A stretch of DNA of 64,000 nt from Gavia stellata. Lineage: Eukaryota; Chordata; Aves; Gaviiformes; Gaviidae. Under the pieces are notes generated by a model. That model had not been told where the DNA came from, ran no database searches, and saw only the letters and a list, made by a program, of their open reading frames with translations. This document shows, in pieces, positions 1 through 14,500 of the stretch. The translations under genes were made by a program, and so were the position numbers. Numbering within the stretch: position 1 is the first letter of the stretch; every line of letters starts with the position of its first letter. The stretch spans positions 11,343,001 through 11,407,000 of the forward strand of contig NC_082616.1 in assembly GCF_030936135.1 (NCBI RefSeq), written 5' to 3'.

Positions 1-2431
1 GTGTTATAGGAAAAGCTTTATCAGTTGTGAATAACAAATGTTAGGCGGGGCCAGTAGTTTTTGTAGGATGTCTTTAATTTTTTAAGGGCTGCACTAGCAT
101 CAGCAACTAGGCAAAAAAGCATGCTGAAATAAAAGCGGATCATATCTTGTATCCATTCTCCTTCTAAAAGAGATGTTGAAACTGCATCAAAATAGCAATA
201 ACTCTCTTTTGGTACTACTAAACTAAATTCCTGAGAATGATGAATGAGAAAAAAATGTTTTTAATTCTTTTGATGTAATCTGTGGGGTTTAATTAGATAT
301 CCAGTTTTAAATCCGGTTATGTTTGTCTGTGGTTTTAGCATTGCCTCTTAATTCAAAGAGCAAATGTGACCATGTTATTCTCTCACAGACTTCTCTGTAA
401 ATGGTCTTTAAGGTTGAAATGCCTGTCAGAAATATTCCTTAGTTTTCTTTGTGACCTTTTTTATTTTATTACTGAAAATTTGTTTGTTAATAATCTACAA
501 AATGTGGGTAAGCTTCACTTAAAAATAGGAAAATCAAGCAAACTTGGAATAAGTAGATCTCACAACTTTTGAGGTTGAGAATAGTTTACATACAGAAACA
601 ATACGGACTTATGAAGACATGCTTTTGGTGATCTTTGGTCACTGTGCATGTGTGACACACTCTGCAAGGTGGTGAGCAGATCCTCCAGAGAAAATGTGCG
701 AGGCCCTATTTCCTTTGCTTAGGGCTTGTGTTTTTGTAAGATGAAAACAAGCATTCAGAGTAAAGACAGCCAAACTGACTCGTTTTTCCCCAGACCTTCA
801 CCCATCCAGGCCATCTGAAGCCTTGTATCAGCTGGTTACTGTTCCTTACTGTTCCTCTTTTTCAGAATTGCACCTAAGGGTGGTCGAGAGCTTCATCCTC
901 TCTCCTGTCTCCTCTCTTTACAAAAGAGATGTTGCACCTTGCATATAATTCCAATTTGTAAGGACTTAAATTGTGGAGGAAGTGAACTAAACTGTCCCAG
1001 CATTCAGCACCCTGCTCTGTTCCTGATCATGCTTTGCGTCCTTTTAGGCCCCAATATGGTCACTTGAATGTTGGCCATTGCCTAAGCATAGTCTTCTTGA
1101 AGTCAAATGAGAACTATGTGAATAATAGAAAATCAAGATCTGAGACTGTAAAATCCCAGTGCAAGGACTATGTTTTCCTACTGTGCAGTTCATGTTTCAT
1201 TCTGAGTCATGTTTAAACAGGTTCAGCAGCTGTGCATTTTAAACTGTTCTAAAAGCATGTTATTTTCATGTAAAAACACAGTATTAAATAAATCCAGGTT
1301 GACAAATATCAGCTGTGTTAATTTTAGCTAGAATTAAAATTTTACATTTGAAGCTGTTTATTATTTTAGGAACATCATGGACAGTTCATCTGAACTGGCT
1401 TTTCCAGTTTTGATTCCTGTTGTTTTGCATCCTGAGCTTTTGATTGAAAGGAATTAGTTCCTTCCAAACTGAAAAGATATTTTGGAAGAACAACTTGTGA
1501 ATTTTTGGACCTGGTCATCTTTATGTAGCTACTCTGGCTTTTCTGTCTGGCACAGATGTCTCAGATAACCTCCAGGTATAACCAAACTTCCGTCTACCTT
1601 TTTTATTTTACTAGTACTTGATTCTGGGAAACACATATGCATATTCACATTACCAGCTATCTGTAAGATCCAGGCACACAAGCATGCACTGCGTAAGTTA
1701 ATAGTTCATCATATGTTGAAATTCAGCTTTCTTCTGTGAATTCATCTGTCACCTACTGTCAGTTATCTGTATTGTATACTTTATAATAGGGCAGCTCATG
1801 AATTGAAGATGTTTATTGATCAGCCATGATTTGAAGAAGTGCTATTCAGACTTGGCCTAGAGTTAAACGTAAGTCAAACCAAGGACAGGGCTGGCAAGCA
1901 TTCAGGCTCAGGCACCACAGTGCTGAAATCTGCATTTATTCTAATCTGTTCAGATACGATTTCTGCAATGCAGCCAGTGGCTAAGGCTGACCTTAAATCC
2001 AAAGAATCATTGACTGTTGGTCTGTTTCCAAAGGCTTAATCCTTTTTTGTCTTGAGTTTCTTTTGTTCCTCCTTATGCCTCCACAGAATTCAGTGATATT
2101 TCTGCTGCTGCTTTATTTTTCCTGAAGCAGTCCTTCACATCACTTATGGATTATTGGTATTTTTGCACTGTCTTTTTGAAGTATTAATTTCACTTAATCC
2201 TACTTCTGCAGCACTCTGTTTCTGCTGACATGCAAGCATACTTTGAATTGCATCAGTGCTACTCTGTCAGTCCAGAGGCAGTATCCCAATGTGATAGAAA
2301 ACACTCCTCTGAAGTCTGAGCTGAACACACAGCCTCCACATTTCTCCCTGTCTCCCTGTGGTTAAAAATTGGAAACTGAGCACAGAAATCTTCCTAGCAC
2401 CATCATACCACAGATCAACAGTTTAGTGAGC
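1..2431. other. Gene-free upstream DNA
   Basis: AT-rich, non-repetitive sequence. The open frames here are short, have no recognisable domain or splice context, and appear to be chance. I see no promoter-like GC patch, RNA gene or clear mobile element. Confidence 0.6.
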
Positions 2432-3382
2432 AGGCCAGTCTCATTTAATATATTTATCGGCCATCTGGATGAGGGAATCGAGTGCTCCCTCAGTAAGTTT
2501 GCAGACGACACCAAGTTGGGCGGGAGTGTTGATCTGCTTGAGGGCAGGAAGGCTCTGCAGAGGGATCTGGACAGGCTGGATCAATGGGCCGAGGCCAAAT
2601 GTATGAGGTTCAACAAGGCCAAGTGCCGGGTCCTGCACTTCGGTCACAATGACCCCATGCAACGCTACAGGCTTGGGGACGAGTGGCTGGAAAGCTGCCC
2701 GGCAGAAAAGGACCTGGGGGTGCTGGTTGACAGCCGGCTGAATGAGGCAGCAATGTGCCCAGGTGGCCAAGAAGGCCAACGGCACCCTGGCCTGTATCAG
2801 AAATAGTGCGGCCAGCAGGAGTAGGGAGGTGATCGTGCCTCTGTACTTGGCACTGGTGAGGCTACACCTCGAATGCTGTGTTCAGTTTTGGGCCCCTCAC
2901 TACAAGAAGGACATTGAGGTGCTGGAGTGTGTCCAGAGAAGGGCAACAAAGCTGGTGAGGGGTCTGGAGCACAAGTCTGATGAGGAGCGGCTGAGGGAAC
3001 TGGGGTTGTTCAGTCTGGAGAAGAGGAGGCTGAGGGGAGACATCATCACTCTCTACAACTACCTGAAAGGGAGTTGTGGTGAGGTGGGTCTAGGTCTCAT
3101 CTCCCAAATGACAAGGGATAGGACAAGAGGAAATGGCCTCAAGCTGCACCAGGGGAGGTTCAGGCTGGGTATTAGGAAAAATGTCTTTACTGAGAGAGTG
3201 GTGAAGCATTGCAACAGGCTGCCCAGGGAAGTGGTGGAGTCACCATCACTGGAGATGTTCAAGGAACATTGTGGACGTGGCATTGCGGGACATGGTTTAG
3301 TGGGCATGATGGTGTTGGGTTGATGGTTGGACTTGATGATCTTACAGGTCTTTTCCAACCTTAGTGATTCTGTGGTTCTGTG
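2432..3382 (+). mobile_element. CR1 LINE, 5'-truncated, with frameshifted reverse transcriptase
   Basis: Truncated non-LTR retrotransposon of the CR1 family. The first part (about 2432-2740) translates to the end of the reverse transcriptase palm, including the catalytic-box form FADD at 2498-2509 followed by TKLGG, then a [11 protein letters not shown] block. The reading then jumps frame near 2740, and the C-terminal part continues to a stop at about 3323 with blocks such as [22 protein letters not shown]-like (here [11 protein letters not shown]) and [11 protein letters not shown] short 3' untranslated tail follows, with the CR1 hallmark GGTCTTTTCCAACC near 3350 and a terminal run of short GATTCTGTG-like units. 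Compared with what I expect of the family, the frame break looks like loss of two bases. The copy is dead: it lacks ORF1, the endonuclease and most of the reverse transcriptase. It has no evident connection with RTN4. Confidence 0.93.
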
Positions 3383-6300
3383 AAATATTACAATTGGAAC
3401 AAAAAGGGGAAATTAAAAAACAAGCTGTGCTGCCCGAAGTACCCATCTGTGATCTTTGTAGGTAACCTGGCAATGCTTTATTTTATTTTAATAGGTAGAA
3501 TCTTCAATAGGTAGAATCAGCTGTCTGTTGCTGTGCAGGTTAAGACATCTGATCCCATTCTGCTGATTTCCTTCATAATGTCCTTGTGTCAATCCACATA
3601 TCCCATGTGCACTCTGAAGAAAACAGCTACCTTCTCCAGGCTGAGTGCACTGAGGAAGAGGTTACTGTGAGCAGGGCAGGGAAGCTCCTGACCTCGATTT
3701 CAGTGCCCAGTTTTCCAGCATCTGGGTTCAGCAATTACAGATGAGAGTCTTTGTGAGTCCCTGGAGCTCACACTCTGCAAGTGGGTAGTATTTGCACAGC
3801 TTGATTACATACAGAGTTGTGAAAGACATCGGGATCTCTAGAAATTTAGTAGCTTCAAATTCAAGAAACTCTGCAAAGTGCATGTTAGTTAGAATTTTTC
3901 TGAGGATTATATGTAAATCTATTTCAGGGACAACAAGACGCACACCTACCAGTTACATGCTCTTCAAGATAAAAAAAAAAACAAAAACAAAACCCAACCC
4001 TCTTTTTTAACATCACCATCACAGTGTATTTTTCTCTCTGACTTATTTCTTGGAAACAGCTGAATCATTTATCGCCGAAGAGCTCTCCAAAATTTTCAGC
4101 CAATGGCATGGAAAATTTTGATGCAAAGGTTTATAAGAAGCTGAAGTCAAGTTGTTTTAATGGGGAGTGGCAGGCAGCTGTACAGGATGGAATTTGTGAC
4201 CCCAGAGTATAATACACACATATGAAAACACAACCTTAATGTTAGATCGTCCAAGTGAGTAGAACATGAAAGACTTTTATGCTGTTAAAGGAACATAAAA
4301 TATTTTAAAACAATTTAATAATTTTTCATTAACAGTAATTGTGTTCATGTGGGTAAGCAAGGCTAGCATATTAGATTTGCAAGTGTTATGGAAATCTGAC
4401 CTTTCCTGTAAATGTGAGCAAGGTAACACGTCTTTGATTTAATCTGGAGTGTAGAGTTTGTATCTGCTTAGCACTGCAGCTGGAAGCTTTGCTGTTTGTA
4501 GCAGGCAACTGTTTTGCCATAAGTTGAGATTCCATATCACATACTCAGTAAGTTTCTGTATTACAAAGGCTGTGTAAATTGAATTACACTACCACCACCT
4601 ATGGATTCAGGGCTATCTTATTTGCACAACAAACGGTCTTACAGTGTGCATACTGTACAGTCACCAATTAGGCTTTCTTTTCAATCCTCCGTGTTGTTCA
4701 TAAAAAGAGGGAAGGTTTTTTCTTTGGTGGTGGTGTTGCAAAGAAAAGCTGCTAATGAAGGAATGATGAATGGTCTGATTGTGTTGCTGTTTGTATAGTT
4801 TCACCTTCATTTGCATCAGTACCAGGCACAGATCCCAAGACTCATTTTTCAGTTTCCAGTGCTCCTCTTCTTTGGCCCCTGCCTGCACTAGAACCAACCA
4901 AACAAGCACATTTATCTTTGCCTCCTAGAATAGAGAATAGGAATATTTCCCTTCTTGCATAACTGGGGCCTACACGTGATGGAATGTGTACCTCTCCCGG
5001 AGCACATCTCCTGTCTTCAGTTGCAGGTTTATTTGGAAATTTGACACCAGCTGGAGGATACACAAAGTGTACTGGGAGCCATCACTATACTTTCCCTCAG
5101 GAACGCTTAATGCATCATCTCTAAATGTGTATCCATTTCCTGCTCCAAGGAATGGATTTCTTATTTAGTATCCTCTTCCAGCAGTTCCCACACTGTGTTT
5201 GGCACTGTGAAAATAACTCCCCACACCCCCAAAAACAGAAAGCACACAAACAGAGTGTCAAATTGCTTACATAGCAAACCCCTAAATGATTCAAATCAAA
5301 AGTCTGGGAGTTCATTCTGCAGAGCAAACAGTGGAGCAATCCCTCGCTCCCCACAGCAGCAAATGAGTATACACAACCCACGTTTAACAAGTGACTCTTC
5401 AGTTCTGGAGTTCTTTGGTTCTTCCTATTTTTCCTGTCATTTTGAAAATACATCAACTGCCAAAAAATAATGATTTTCTTTTGAAAAAAGAAAAAAAGAG
5501 AATGAAACAATGTGGCCCTTTGTTTTCTATATCTGTTCAGGGAACAAGCTTCATTTGATTGAATGCCAGGGAGAGGATAATGCAATCTCCCATTAGGCTT
5601 GTTTGCATCTTTTTCCAGGATGACAGTTTAAGTCTGCTGACTACAGATGGCCTTTGACAACTGACAACACTTGCTGTTATGCCAGTGTATGACTTCATCT
5701 GTGTGACACTGTGTGTGACTGCAGCTTTCTTCCTCTTTTGCTTGCAGAAACTGTTCCCCATTTCAGTAGCACCAGAATAACAGAGGTTTCCCTTACATAA
5801 ATGAACCAGAAGCCTAAAACTGCACTGCTGCTTATGCTAGAAGACACTGGGAGCTGGAAAAAACAGTATTGTTGGAATCTGTTTGTTTGGGGTTTTAACC
5901 ATCAAGTCTGAAGTTAATTTGGCCAAATTTGGTAAAGCATCTTTACAGCTTCAATACTTTTTTAAACCAACAGTTTCCAATTCTCTTAAGGTCCACTTGG
6001 CCATTTAAGAGTTTCTGTAATACCTATCCCCCATGCTCTAGAGTGCTTCCCAAGTAAAGAAACACCAGACTTTGTAGAGCTGTCTTGTTCTGGTGCAAAG
6101 CCTGTGGACCTGTGCTGGAATTTGCAGGAGCAGTTTTTTGTCTCCTCTGAGTCTTGGCAACCTCAGGGAATGCTACAACTTGAATGAATGAAGTCATCCA
6201 TCATCTAGCAGTGACTGGAATAGGTTGAATTCATTCCCGTTCTGCCTTTTGCTTCAGAAGCAGGAAAAAAGTAAGGATTATATTCTAGACTTTTCTTTTT

Positions 6301-9300
6301 ACCACCTTTGAACAGGGCTCACAGTTTGATCTATGGTTGGTAGCTATTACCATTTCCTAATTGTAGCTATTACCATTTCCTAATTTTTATTCTAACTGTT
6401 TCATCTAAACATTGTCCTAGGACCTATTCCAACACAGCTAACTTAATATTGGCTTTAAAAAAAAGAGGAAAGAAATACTTTTATCTTTTCCTCGACATTT
6501 TTTTCAGTTTATTGTTTCAGACACCCAGAGAGCTGAGATACACATACAGTGAGTGGTATGGCTCATAGGCAGTGCATACACATGCTGTCAAAAGTAGTCC
6601 ATCATAGGCCTGGACTGGGGGTGAAGTTTAGCAAATATTGAGCCTCATGACAGAAGCTGATAGCCAAAAAGTTAAATGCTGTACGGGAACAAAACTCCAG
6701 TCCTTACAGAACATAGTGATGGTGTTATCTGTCTGCACCTGAATTGCAGCTTGCCCTAGCAGACATGGAAATACTTTGAATGCCAGGCACATGGCCTCTG
6801 AGTCCTGGGACACATATATTGCAGAAGGAACCATGAGTCTTCCCTCTTCTAGGAAGTTCTCTGATGTGTCTTGGAAGAGGGGATCTAGCTGGTTGTGGCA
6901 GAAGAAAATACCGACTTGCAGGGGTAAATCAGTGTGCCCAGCTGGAGGAAGGCTTGATTGGTAGAGACAAAAATACTAGGAGTCATATTTTTCATTCTTT
7001 TTTATTTTTGATGGAACTTCCTCTGAACTGTATGGTATGAGCATTTCAAAGTCTTCATATTAGTCATTCAGTTTTAGCAAAATTATGTGTTTTTCAATGT
7101 CCAGGAAACAATGAAGAGTATATATAATAATATCTATTTGTTCAAGGATCACATTTCAGAGATAATCCTGTCTTCACCTTGGAGTCACAATCCTGTGAAA
7201 ATGCTACTGCCATGAGTCTGTGGACCATGCTAGAGAATAGGAAAATGAATATGTGATTATCTGAAAATTGATTTTCTTTGAGTGATGATGTCCTTGAGTC
7301 TGGCCCACTATCAAAAACAGTGGACAGCCTAGGAGAGGAATAAAAATTAACATCCCAAGATTTGTATTTGGTATTAGTAAGGAGAACCCTGCTTCTGCAG
7401 AGCATGAGGCAATTCCATAACAATTTCAGAAGACAGTTTATTAAAATAAAATTGAACTATCCTTGATAAGTAAATTGCCTCAATTAGAGGAACGTTTTGG
7501 AAACAAAGCATTCTGAGAAGTTGATTCTAGCTCCATACTGTAAACAGGCTGAATTAGCCTTTGTCTGATGAATGAGTCACAAAATAGGTCTCTGACTCTC
7601 TTTACAAGATAACTTCTTCAAGTATTACTAGTGCAATGTTATAGTCCCCCCATCCTGCTAAGAAAGGGTGGGACAGATGCTGCAGATTTAAAACTTTGCC
7701 ACTTATCCCTTCAGGTCATGTGGTAATTTAAGAGATGACAAAATAGAGGAATGACACTGACAAAAAGAATTTCTATCCCAATTTCTTTAGTCATGTGGCA
7801 AACATGTTAGATGAACAATCAGGGTGACATCCAGTGTGCTGGAAGTGCTGAGTTAGAGTTCCTGTACTGTTCTGAAATCCATCATCTCCTCTGTCAGGCA
7901 GTGTTTGATCCCTTCAAGCTGGCAGACGTGTGGCCAGCTAAATGTCATCTCTGTTGTGATGCTCAAACCACCCTCTTCACAGACTTAACTACCAAAATGT
8001 TAGTATTATTTCTACAGAGCCTCCTAATACAATTCCTCTTCCAGAAGATCTTGGATCAAAAAAATTGGTTGCTTCTTGTGCCATTGATCCTTGTGACTGT
8101 GCATAAATCTGTCTGCTCTCTTGTTTTGAGGCTTAAGAACACGTGATTTTTTCCCCTTGTTTAGCCTGATCTTTCTCTATCTAGTGACTGTGAATTTGAG
8201 CCTTTGGAAAGGACAGAGAAGAATAGCAGCTGCTTGGCTGTGAGAAATCACTTTGGCTGGCAGTTTGTGAAAGAACACAGTCTGTTAACTGGTAGTGATA
8301 TAAATATTCAGGACTGGATTGACAGTATGCAGGACACAAGCTTGCTGGGAGTAGTGAAATTGAGACACGATTTCTTTCCTTCTTTTGTACTCCTTTTGTG
8401 AAGGCGTGAAGGGTGTCCAGCAACAAGTTTCTTTCCTTCCCCAAGATAAGCTGTTAGAGGACAAATCGAACTGAGCGGCGAGGAGTTTTTGTTGGTATTG
8501 TTTTCCAATTGGTTTCAACTTCTGCAAACAAAGCTAGAGCTGGTAAGTGAATATAGTTTAGATAGCTTGCTGGTCCCTCCCAAAAGTGCTGAGTCTCAAG
8601 GCTGCTCTTGCTTTTCCTAGGCTGAAGAGGGGCAGCATAAATGACAGAGAACACTTTGATGTTGGCTACATTGGGCCGTTTTTTTTGTTGTTCACCTCAT
8701 TGCCTATCAGTTTGAGGCTTGATGTAAAAGATAATTAATTTCAGTGATGTTGAAGAAGCAGCTCTCAGTGACAGTTAGGAGGCTGCCTTTTGAGGCTAAT
8801 TAATATGATGACATCAGTACCGACGAATGTTATTTGCAGTCAAATGTGGCCAGAGACACCAATGGTTCTACCCCAAGACATAACCGTTAAAAAAAAAAAG
8901 GGTTAAATAGCTTTCTAGTATATATATTCCCAGAACTTCAAAACTGATCACTAGAACCCGTTTTAACTTATCCACTCTTGGGTCAGATGAAACCAGTATG
9001 ATTACTCAGAAGCGCGCATAATATCCAGGTGCGATGACTATTAGAGCTAAGCTAAGAAGCTGCAAGTCTGCTTATCAATAGACCTAAAACTGCATCAGAT
9101 TTGAGATTTTCCCAATAATATAGAACAGGACCTAGATCTGTTTGTGTGTATTGTGTAGTTGCATGTGAGGCAGAACCATTTTGTCTATGTAGTTATATTT
9201 ATGTCCTTTATTTCCCCTTTTCTTTTTGGCATTTTTGTGTACGCAGCAGGAGTGCACCTGAGACGAGCTCTGAAAATTGTTGGGTAATCTGCAGGCAAAA

Positions 9301-10681
9301 AACATAGTAGGGGAAATGCATGAAAGGAAAACTACCAAATCGTGAAAGGAAACCAAGACTGACTTTTTGCTTTGTTCTTATTGACACATGCTGTTTCTAC
9401 TTCACATGCTTAGGTTGCTGAGAAACCCTGTCATCTGCAAACAAAAACAGCTCATGCAGTATAGAGCTGAGTGTGTGCAGAATGTAACGAGGGAGATATC
9501 TGTAGTCAGCCTACAAGAGCTTGCCACATTATTTCCATACACACAAAAAGTTACTTACTTTTTGGCACCAGATTTACCACCCTGAGAGGCAACCTTTCTG
9601 CAGTTAATATATTTTATGTCAGGAAGTTTTCCTGAAAACTTGACTCCCATATTCTTACGTAACAAATAAAAACCTAGCGTTAAGTTATGAATTATGTTCC
9701 AAAGCATCAGTCAATATTGTATTAAAATTACAGCATGTGGGATTACTGCTATATTATATAGTCTTTTAACCAGGAACACTTGACTCAGTGTTACTGAATA
9801 TTTCTTCATACCCTTGAAAAGACAAGTAGTTTTAGTACGAGATTTAGTAAATTCCTGCAGAACATCTCTAATTAATATTTTACTGAGAATAGAATTTGAT
9901 CCTGTAGTATCTTTAACATTTTGTTTTCTGTCCATTTTTGTGTGTCCTGTCATCCCTTTGTTAATTCTCAGAATGAAAAAAAGAGGCTTAGTTGTGGATT
10001 CCTTTCTGAGCTGTTCACTAGTGTTTACCCAGTAAGGGCCAAGTCTGTCCTTGGATTTTTAGAAGTGTAGCCGTAACTAGGAAATGCTAAGACTGCAGGA
10101 TTATATCTGAAATAAAAATTTGGTCCCAGTGGTGAAATAACAGAACATTTTCTCAGCCAGAAGCTGCTTAGTCAGACAACCTGAGAGTAATGGACTGGCT
10201 ATATTTGTATTGCTGCAGTGACACATTGCAAGACTCAAACCAAGAGGGCACAGCTGGCTCAAGATCCCTAATCAAAGATATTCACGATAATGAAGCATTG
10301 TCAACAGTAAGTTGGTGGTGGGCAGATGGCACTGCACAGACTGCTGCAAGGGGGCCTCCTCACATTCAAATTCCCCGTTATATCTGCAGGGGTCTTCTGT
10401 CCTTAATAGGGGACTTGTAGCTGGGCTTAATGGGCTCTGACTAATGACTAAAAAGGAAAAAAGATGAAGAATTAGCTCCTTTGTGATTTTCCTTTCCTTC
10501 TTTCACCCATCCTTGACAGGCTGTAAATGGATTCTCTGTAGCTGCTACATTTCACTGGGAAAATCAGCATGGTATCTTTTTAGATGATTAGTCATTATCT
10601 ATAGGGTTTGTGCTCAGCTCTTGCACTGTAACCGTGTGAGACCAAGAGGTAACAAGGAGACCTTTCAGTTACCAAGTGAGA
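3383..10681. other. Gene-free upstream DNA
   Basis: No gene is supported. The longest open frame, on the minus strand at 5121-5585, is low in recognisable content and lacks codon or domain signals. An A-rich patch with CAAAA/CCAA units lies near 3970-4005. Two small local duplications are present: AATAGGTAGAATC twice near 3491-3518, and the pair listed separately at 6341. Confidence 0.55.
6341..6385. repeat. Short tandem duplication, period 23
   Basis: The unit TAGCTATTACCATTTCCTAA occurs at 6341 and again at 6364, head to tail, with no mismatch in the core. It looks like a recent replication-slippage duplication in neutral DNA. Confidence 0.85.
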
Positions 10682-10724
10682 ATTCCTACTGGGGCATCTA
10701 TGGGAAAAAATTACCCCAATGCTG
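10682..10724 (+). repeat. Diverged dispersed repeat, copy A
   Basis: This 43-bp segment (ATTCCTACTGGGG at the start, CCCCAATGCTG at the end) recurs in the same orientation at 11534-11576. By eye 36 of 43 positions agree, and six of the seven differences are transitions. That fits two decayed copies of one element rather than chance. I cannot name the family. Confidence 0.6.
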
Positions 10725-11533
10725 TTCATCCCCAAGGCAGTAACTAGACGTGGCTAGCTTCATTGCTTGTGACCTACCAGGCTCTGGACACTTAGTTTCT
10801 GCAACCATCATGACTACCTGGCTCCTCTTTAAGCAGCTGCAACTGTGCACACTCAAACATGCTGTGTAAACATCATGGAGAGAGAAGAGACTGCAAACCC
10901 TCACATTTTCTACATTGTTTTAGCCCACCATCTGCATTTTTAGAAGGCTTCAGATTTCCAGATATTCATGGTCTAGAATATGTAAAACAAACAGCTTTTT
11001 TGTTGATAAGGTTAAGAAACATAAAATTTTAGTTTATCCTTCAGGCTTAGCAAGTAATTCCAACTTCAAGGAAAACTCTGTGGAGTAAGTTCCTTGATGT
11101 CCCATGTTTGCACTCTTATTTGCTGAGACCTTGGCATACGCAATGTCACGGTGTTTGTAGGAAGTGTTGGGTCAATACTTCACTTTTGAAATCTTGAAAA
11201 AAGAATCAGGGAGATTCATGAACTGAGAATACTGCTGTCTATATAGGGGAAAAAAAGAAACCTTATAATTCAATTAGAAAAAAAGTGCTGTCCATATCAA
11301 TAGTATGTCCTTATTTTGGTGAGGCTGTAAGGCCTGCTATAAAGCAGGAAAGGAAACCCCTTTTAATACAGGCAAGCTTTTTTCAAAGCTGAAGAACCTG
11401 AGAAGATTTGCGCCTTTTTCAAAGTATGTGGAGTGCCCAAACAGATGCATCCATCAACTTCCTCCAAAAGCCCTGTATGGTTATGCTGCTCCACTGTGGT
11501 GAATGACAGAATGCGGAGATTATTTAATTGGGG

Positions 11534-11576
11534 ATTCCTACCGGTGTGTCTATGGGAAGAAATTGCCCCAGTGCTG
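11534..11576 (+). repeat. Diverged dispersed repeat, copy B
   Basis: Partner of the segment at 10682-10724, sharing the core TCTATGGGAA and the end CCCCAGTGCTG. Similarity fades on both sides, so either the family is short or only its best-conserved core is still readable. Confidence 0.6.
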
Positions 11577-14500
11577 GTTTTAAAAATGTGCTTTGGCAGG
11601 TGAAAATGTGTGAAGGACAATGGGGGGATGGAAAAGAGAAACCTACCTTCACAGAAGGGTAAATGTATAGACAATTTAAGCTACAGTTTTTGGCTTGGTA
11701 CATCTGAAATATTTGAGAGAACTTTACATGGCATGTTTCTTAGAGCTAAGTGATATCCTGGTATGTGTGAATTTTTTTAACAAAACCCATTACATTTGTT
11801 AATAGTCTGTGATAAGCTTATTGTCAATTTGAAGCTCAATCCAAAGGAATACATTTTGTTTTGCGAGGAGGTGATTAACACTGAGGACGCTGCAAGTGAG
11901 AGAGAATTTCCCCTGACCAAAACTTGAAGTGGCGCAACACCGATCAGCTACTTGGACTCTCACAGATGTGTGAAGTTTTAAAAAGGAGCTGTCATAGAAA
12001 GCTTATCTGTGGTTTGCCAGTGTTGCAAAGGCATTACATAGGTTGGTTGAGAAAGAAGTCATTTCAGCACTCTGCAGAGCATGGCTTAGTATTTTCAGAG
12101 CTGAAAAAAGCTTCTTATGACTGCTGCTTCCTTGGCTTATGCTTATATATCCTTTTTTTAAAGGGTTCAGATGCTACTGCTTATGGTTTGAAGACTTCAT
12201 TGGTCTAAGAACATAAATGTTGGCAGCCTATATAGAATGAGTGACATGTGAAACCTGATGTAGTATGGAGCGATCTTACCTAATCATGAGGACACAAGTA
12301 TTTATAGATTGCACAATGGCTTAAGTTGCCTGTAAAATAACAAAATCTCTAAGTATCTCTCGTTTGGAAGTGGCCTCCCAGAGCACTCGCTTTCAATAGG
12401 TAGGCCGCGCTTGATGGAAAGCATCAAACAGCTTTGAGCTGTCATTCTTCCCTACCTTCCTTCCCTTTTCCACCAAGCTGTATGCACAGAGCAGTATGAC
12501 TTTTCATTATCATCTCTCTTGGCACTGAGTAAGAAATTCACAGTCTTAATAAATTGACTTGGTTTAACTAGTAACATATGGAGATAAATTTTATGTTTAC
12601 AAAGGAAGGTAAGTAGTAGATAGAAAATGAATTCTGCTGTTTACTACTCTAGAAGTAAGCCAGAAAGAACAGTAAGGCATGTTGCAGTACAGAACAGTGC
12701 CTTGTATGTGTCTGTAAGATGGTGAAGTCAAGGTATGAAGATTTAATGTCTGTTGAGCTCAGTGGAAAGATTCTCTAAGGAGTTGGGGTAGTCTGAAGTC
12801 TAAGGCTGGGGGAGAAGATGTCACCTCAAAGCTGTGTGTCCCCTTTACTATCCAGCAATGAATTTTATCAGTATTTCCCAAAATAAAAAATTAAAATACG
12901 TTTTTGTTTAAAAACCATAAAAATACTAGAATGTGTTTGAAGCAAACAAGCATAGAAAGACGGAAATAGCTATAGAGGAAAAGAGGAAGATGTTGGGGCC
13001 AAAAGGAATGAAGGCAGAGAGTGTTGAAGTGAGATCAGAAGTTGCTTTTAAAAATGTTTCATTTTGAGGATTTGGACATATGATTTTAAAAAAGAATTTG
13101 ACTCCTTCTGTGTAAAGAAAAGCAACAAAAAGAAGGCAGAAATATTTAGTAAGTCATGGCTAGGGATCGGCTATTGTTCTTTCCCCAAAGGAACTTATTT
13201 GGATGTTTTGCTTTATTGTTGAAAGTTGGAAAGCAGACTTTGAAATCAGCATTGATGTAGCAAAGAAAGTTTGAGCTAGCAGAGAAGGCTACTTCCTCAG
13301 AAAATGTAATGACTTAGAAGTGGCAGCAGCAGAAATGACTCCCAGTGAGGATCAGAGTTACTCAGCATCATTGCGTGACTCGGCTAAATCGGTTCCCTGA
13401 CACCATTTTCAGAGATCTGCTGGCAAAAGCTCAAACTGGAGAAGGGTCTGCTGCGGCTGTCAAAGGGAAGAATGGTTTGTGAGGTAATATATACAGTAGC
13501 TGAGTGAAAGATGACAATGCGTTCCAGTTTTGGGGTATTTCTTTTCAAAGCTGTTGTGTGATGTCTCCCAAAAATAGCAGAGAAATGAAGAGGTTGTTCT
13601 AGGCTCAATCTTCTGGACTTTGCTCTGTTTGCATTTACAGTTAGTAATTCTGCTTTTTCACAAGAAACAAGCGTATTAACATGGCCAAGCATAAAAATAT
13701 AGAAAAATCCTGAAGGCAGTTATATTCAGTTAGCCTAAATTACACAGGTTAATTAACATAATTAAGGTTTGCTGCTTTATTGTAGCTGAGGATCTGGCCA
13801 AAATAAGTACAGTGTGTAGCACAATTGTAATGTACCTTCAATTAACAGAAAATTAGAAACACTTGTAATTGCTAGTATATCTGCTAAATAGCTGAAATAG
13901 ACTCAATCGTTCGTTTCTATTTGAACTCCATCTGTAAGAAGCAATGGCAGATTTTCTGAACCAGATATGTAAAATTATTCTGATAGCTTTTGTTCAGCCA
14001 TGAAATGGGACATTTAAACAACGTAGATCACTCAGCATTTTGATAACATGAAATAATGAAGTGGTAAAATGCTCTTAGTACCCTACAAGTCGGTTATAAT
14101 GGAAGTAAATTACCTTGGTTGAAAATTTCTTAATGGCAACTTAAGATAGGTTTCATCTGTTTGGGAGGTTATTGAGATGTTCATTGTATTGTACAGATAA
14201 GAGAGTTTTGGTCAAAAACTTTGAAGAAAATATGCTCATCAGAATCCTTATTAACGTAGCCTTGATGCTGTGTAATAAGGTAGTCCCATTTGAACTTGAA
14301 AACCACATTTCTAGCATTCATACAATTCTGCAGCTTGGATGAGTCTAAGAGACTAAGCATTTGTCACCTCTAACCTGTCATATCTCAACATGGATGTTCA
14401 GTGTAATGCCACAATGCTTCTAAAAAAACCAAACAATACCAAACCCAAAAAAAACCCAAACCAAAAAAGTTGCCATGACAGCTTACATTAATTGAAGGAC

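Noticed and set aside
5121-5585. 154-codon minus-strand open frame
   Set aside because: Cys/Phe/Asn-rich without recognisable domain, includes poly-Phe and poly-Lys from simple sequence, and no splice or promoter context.
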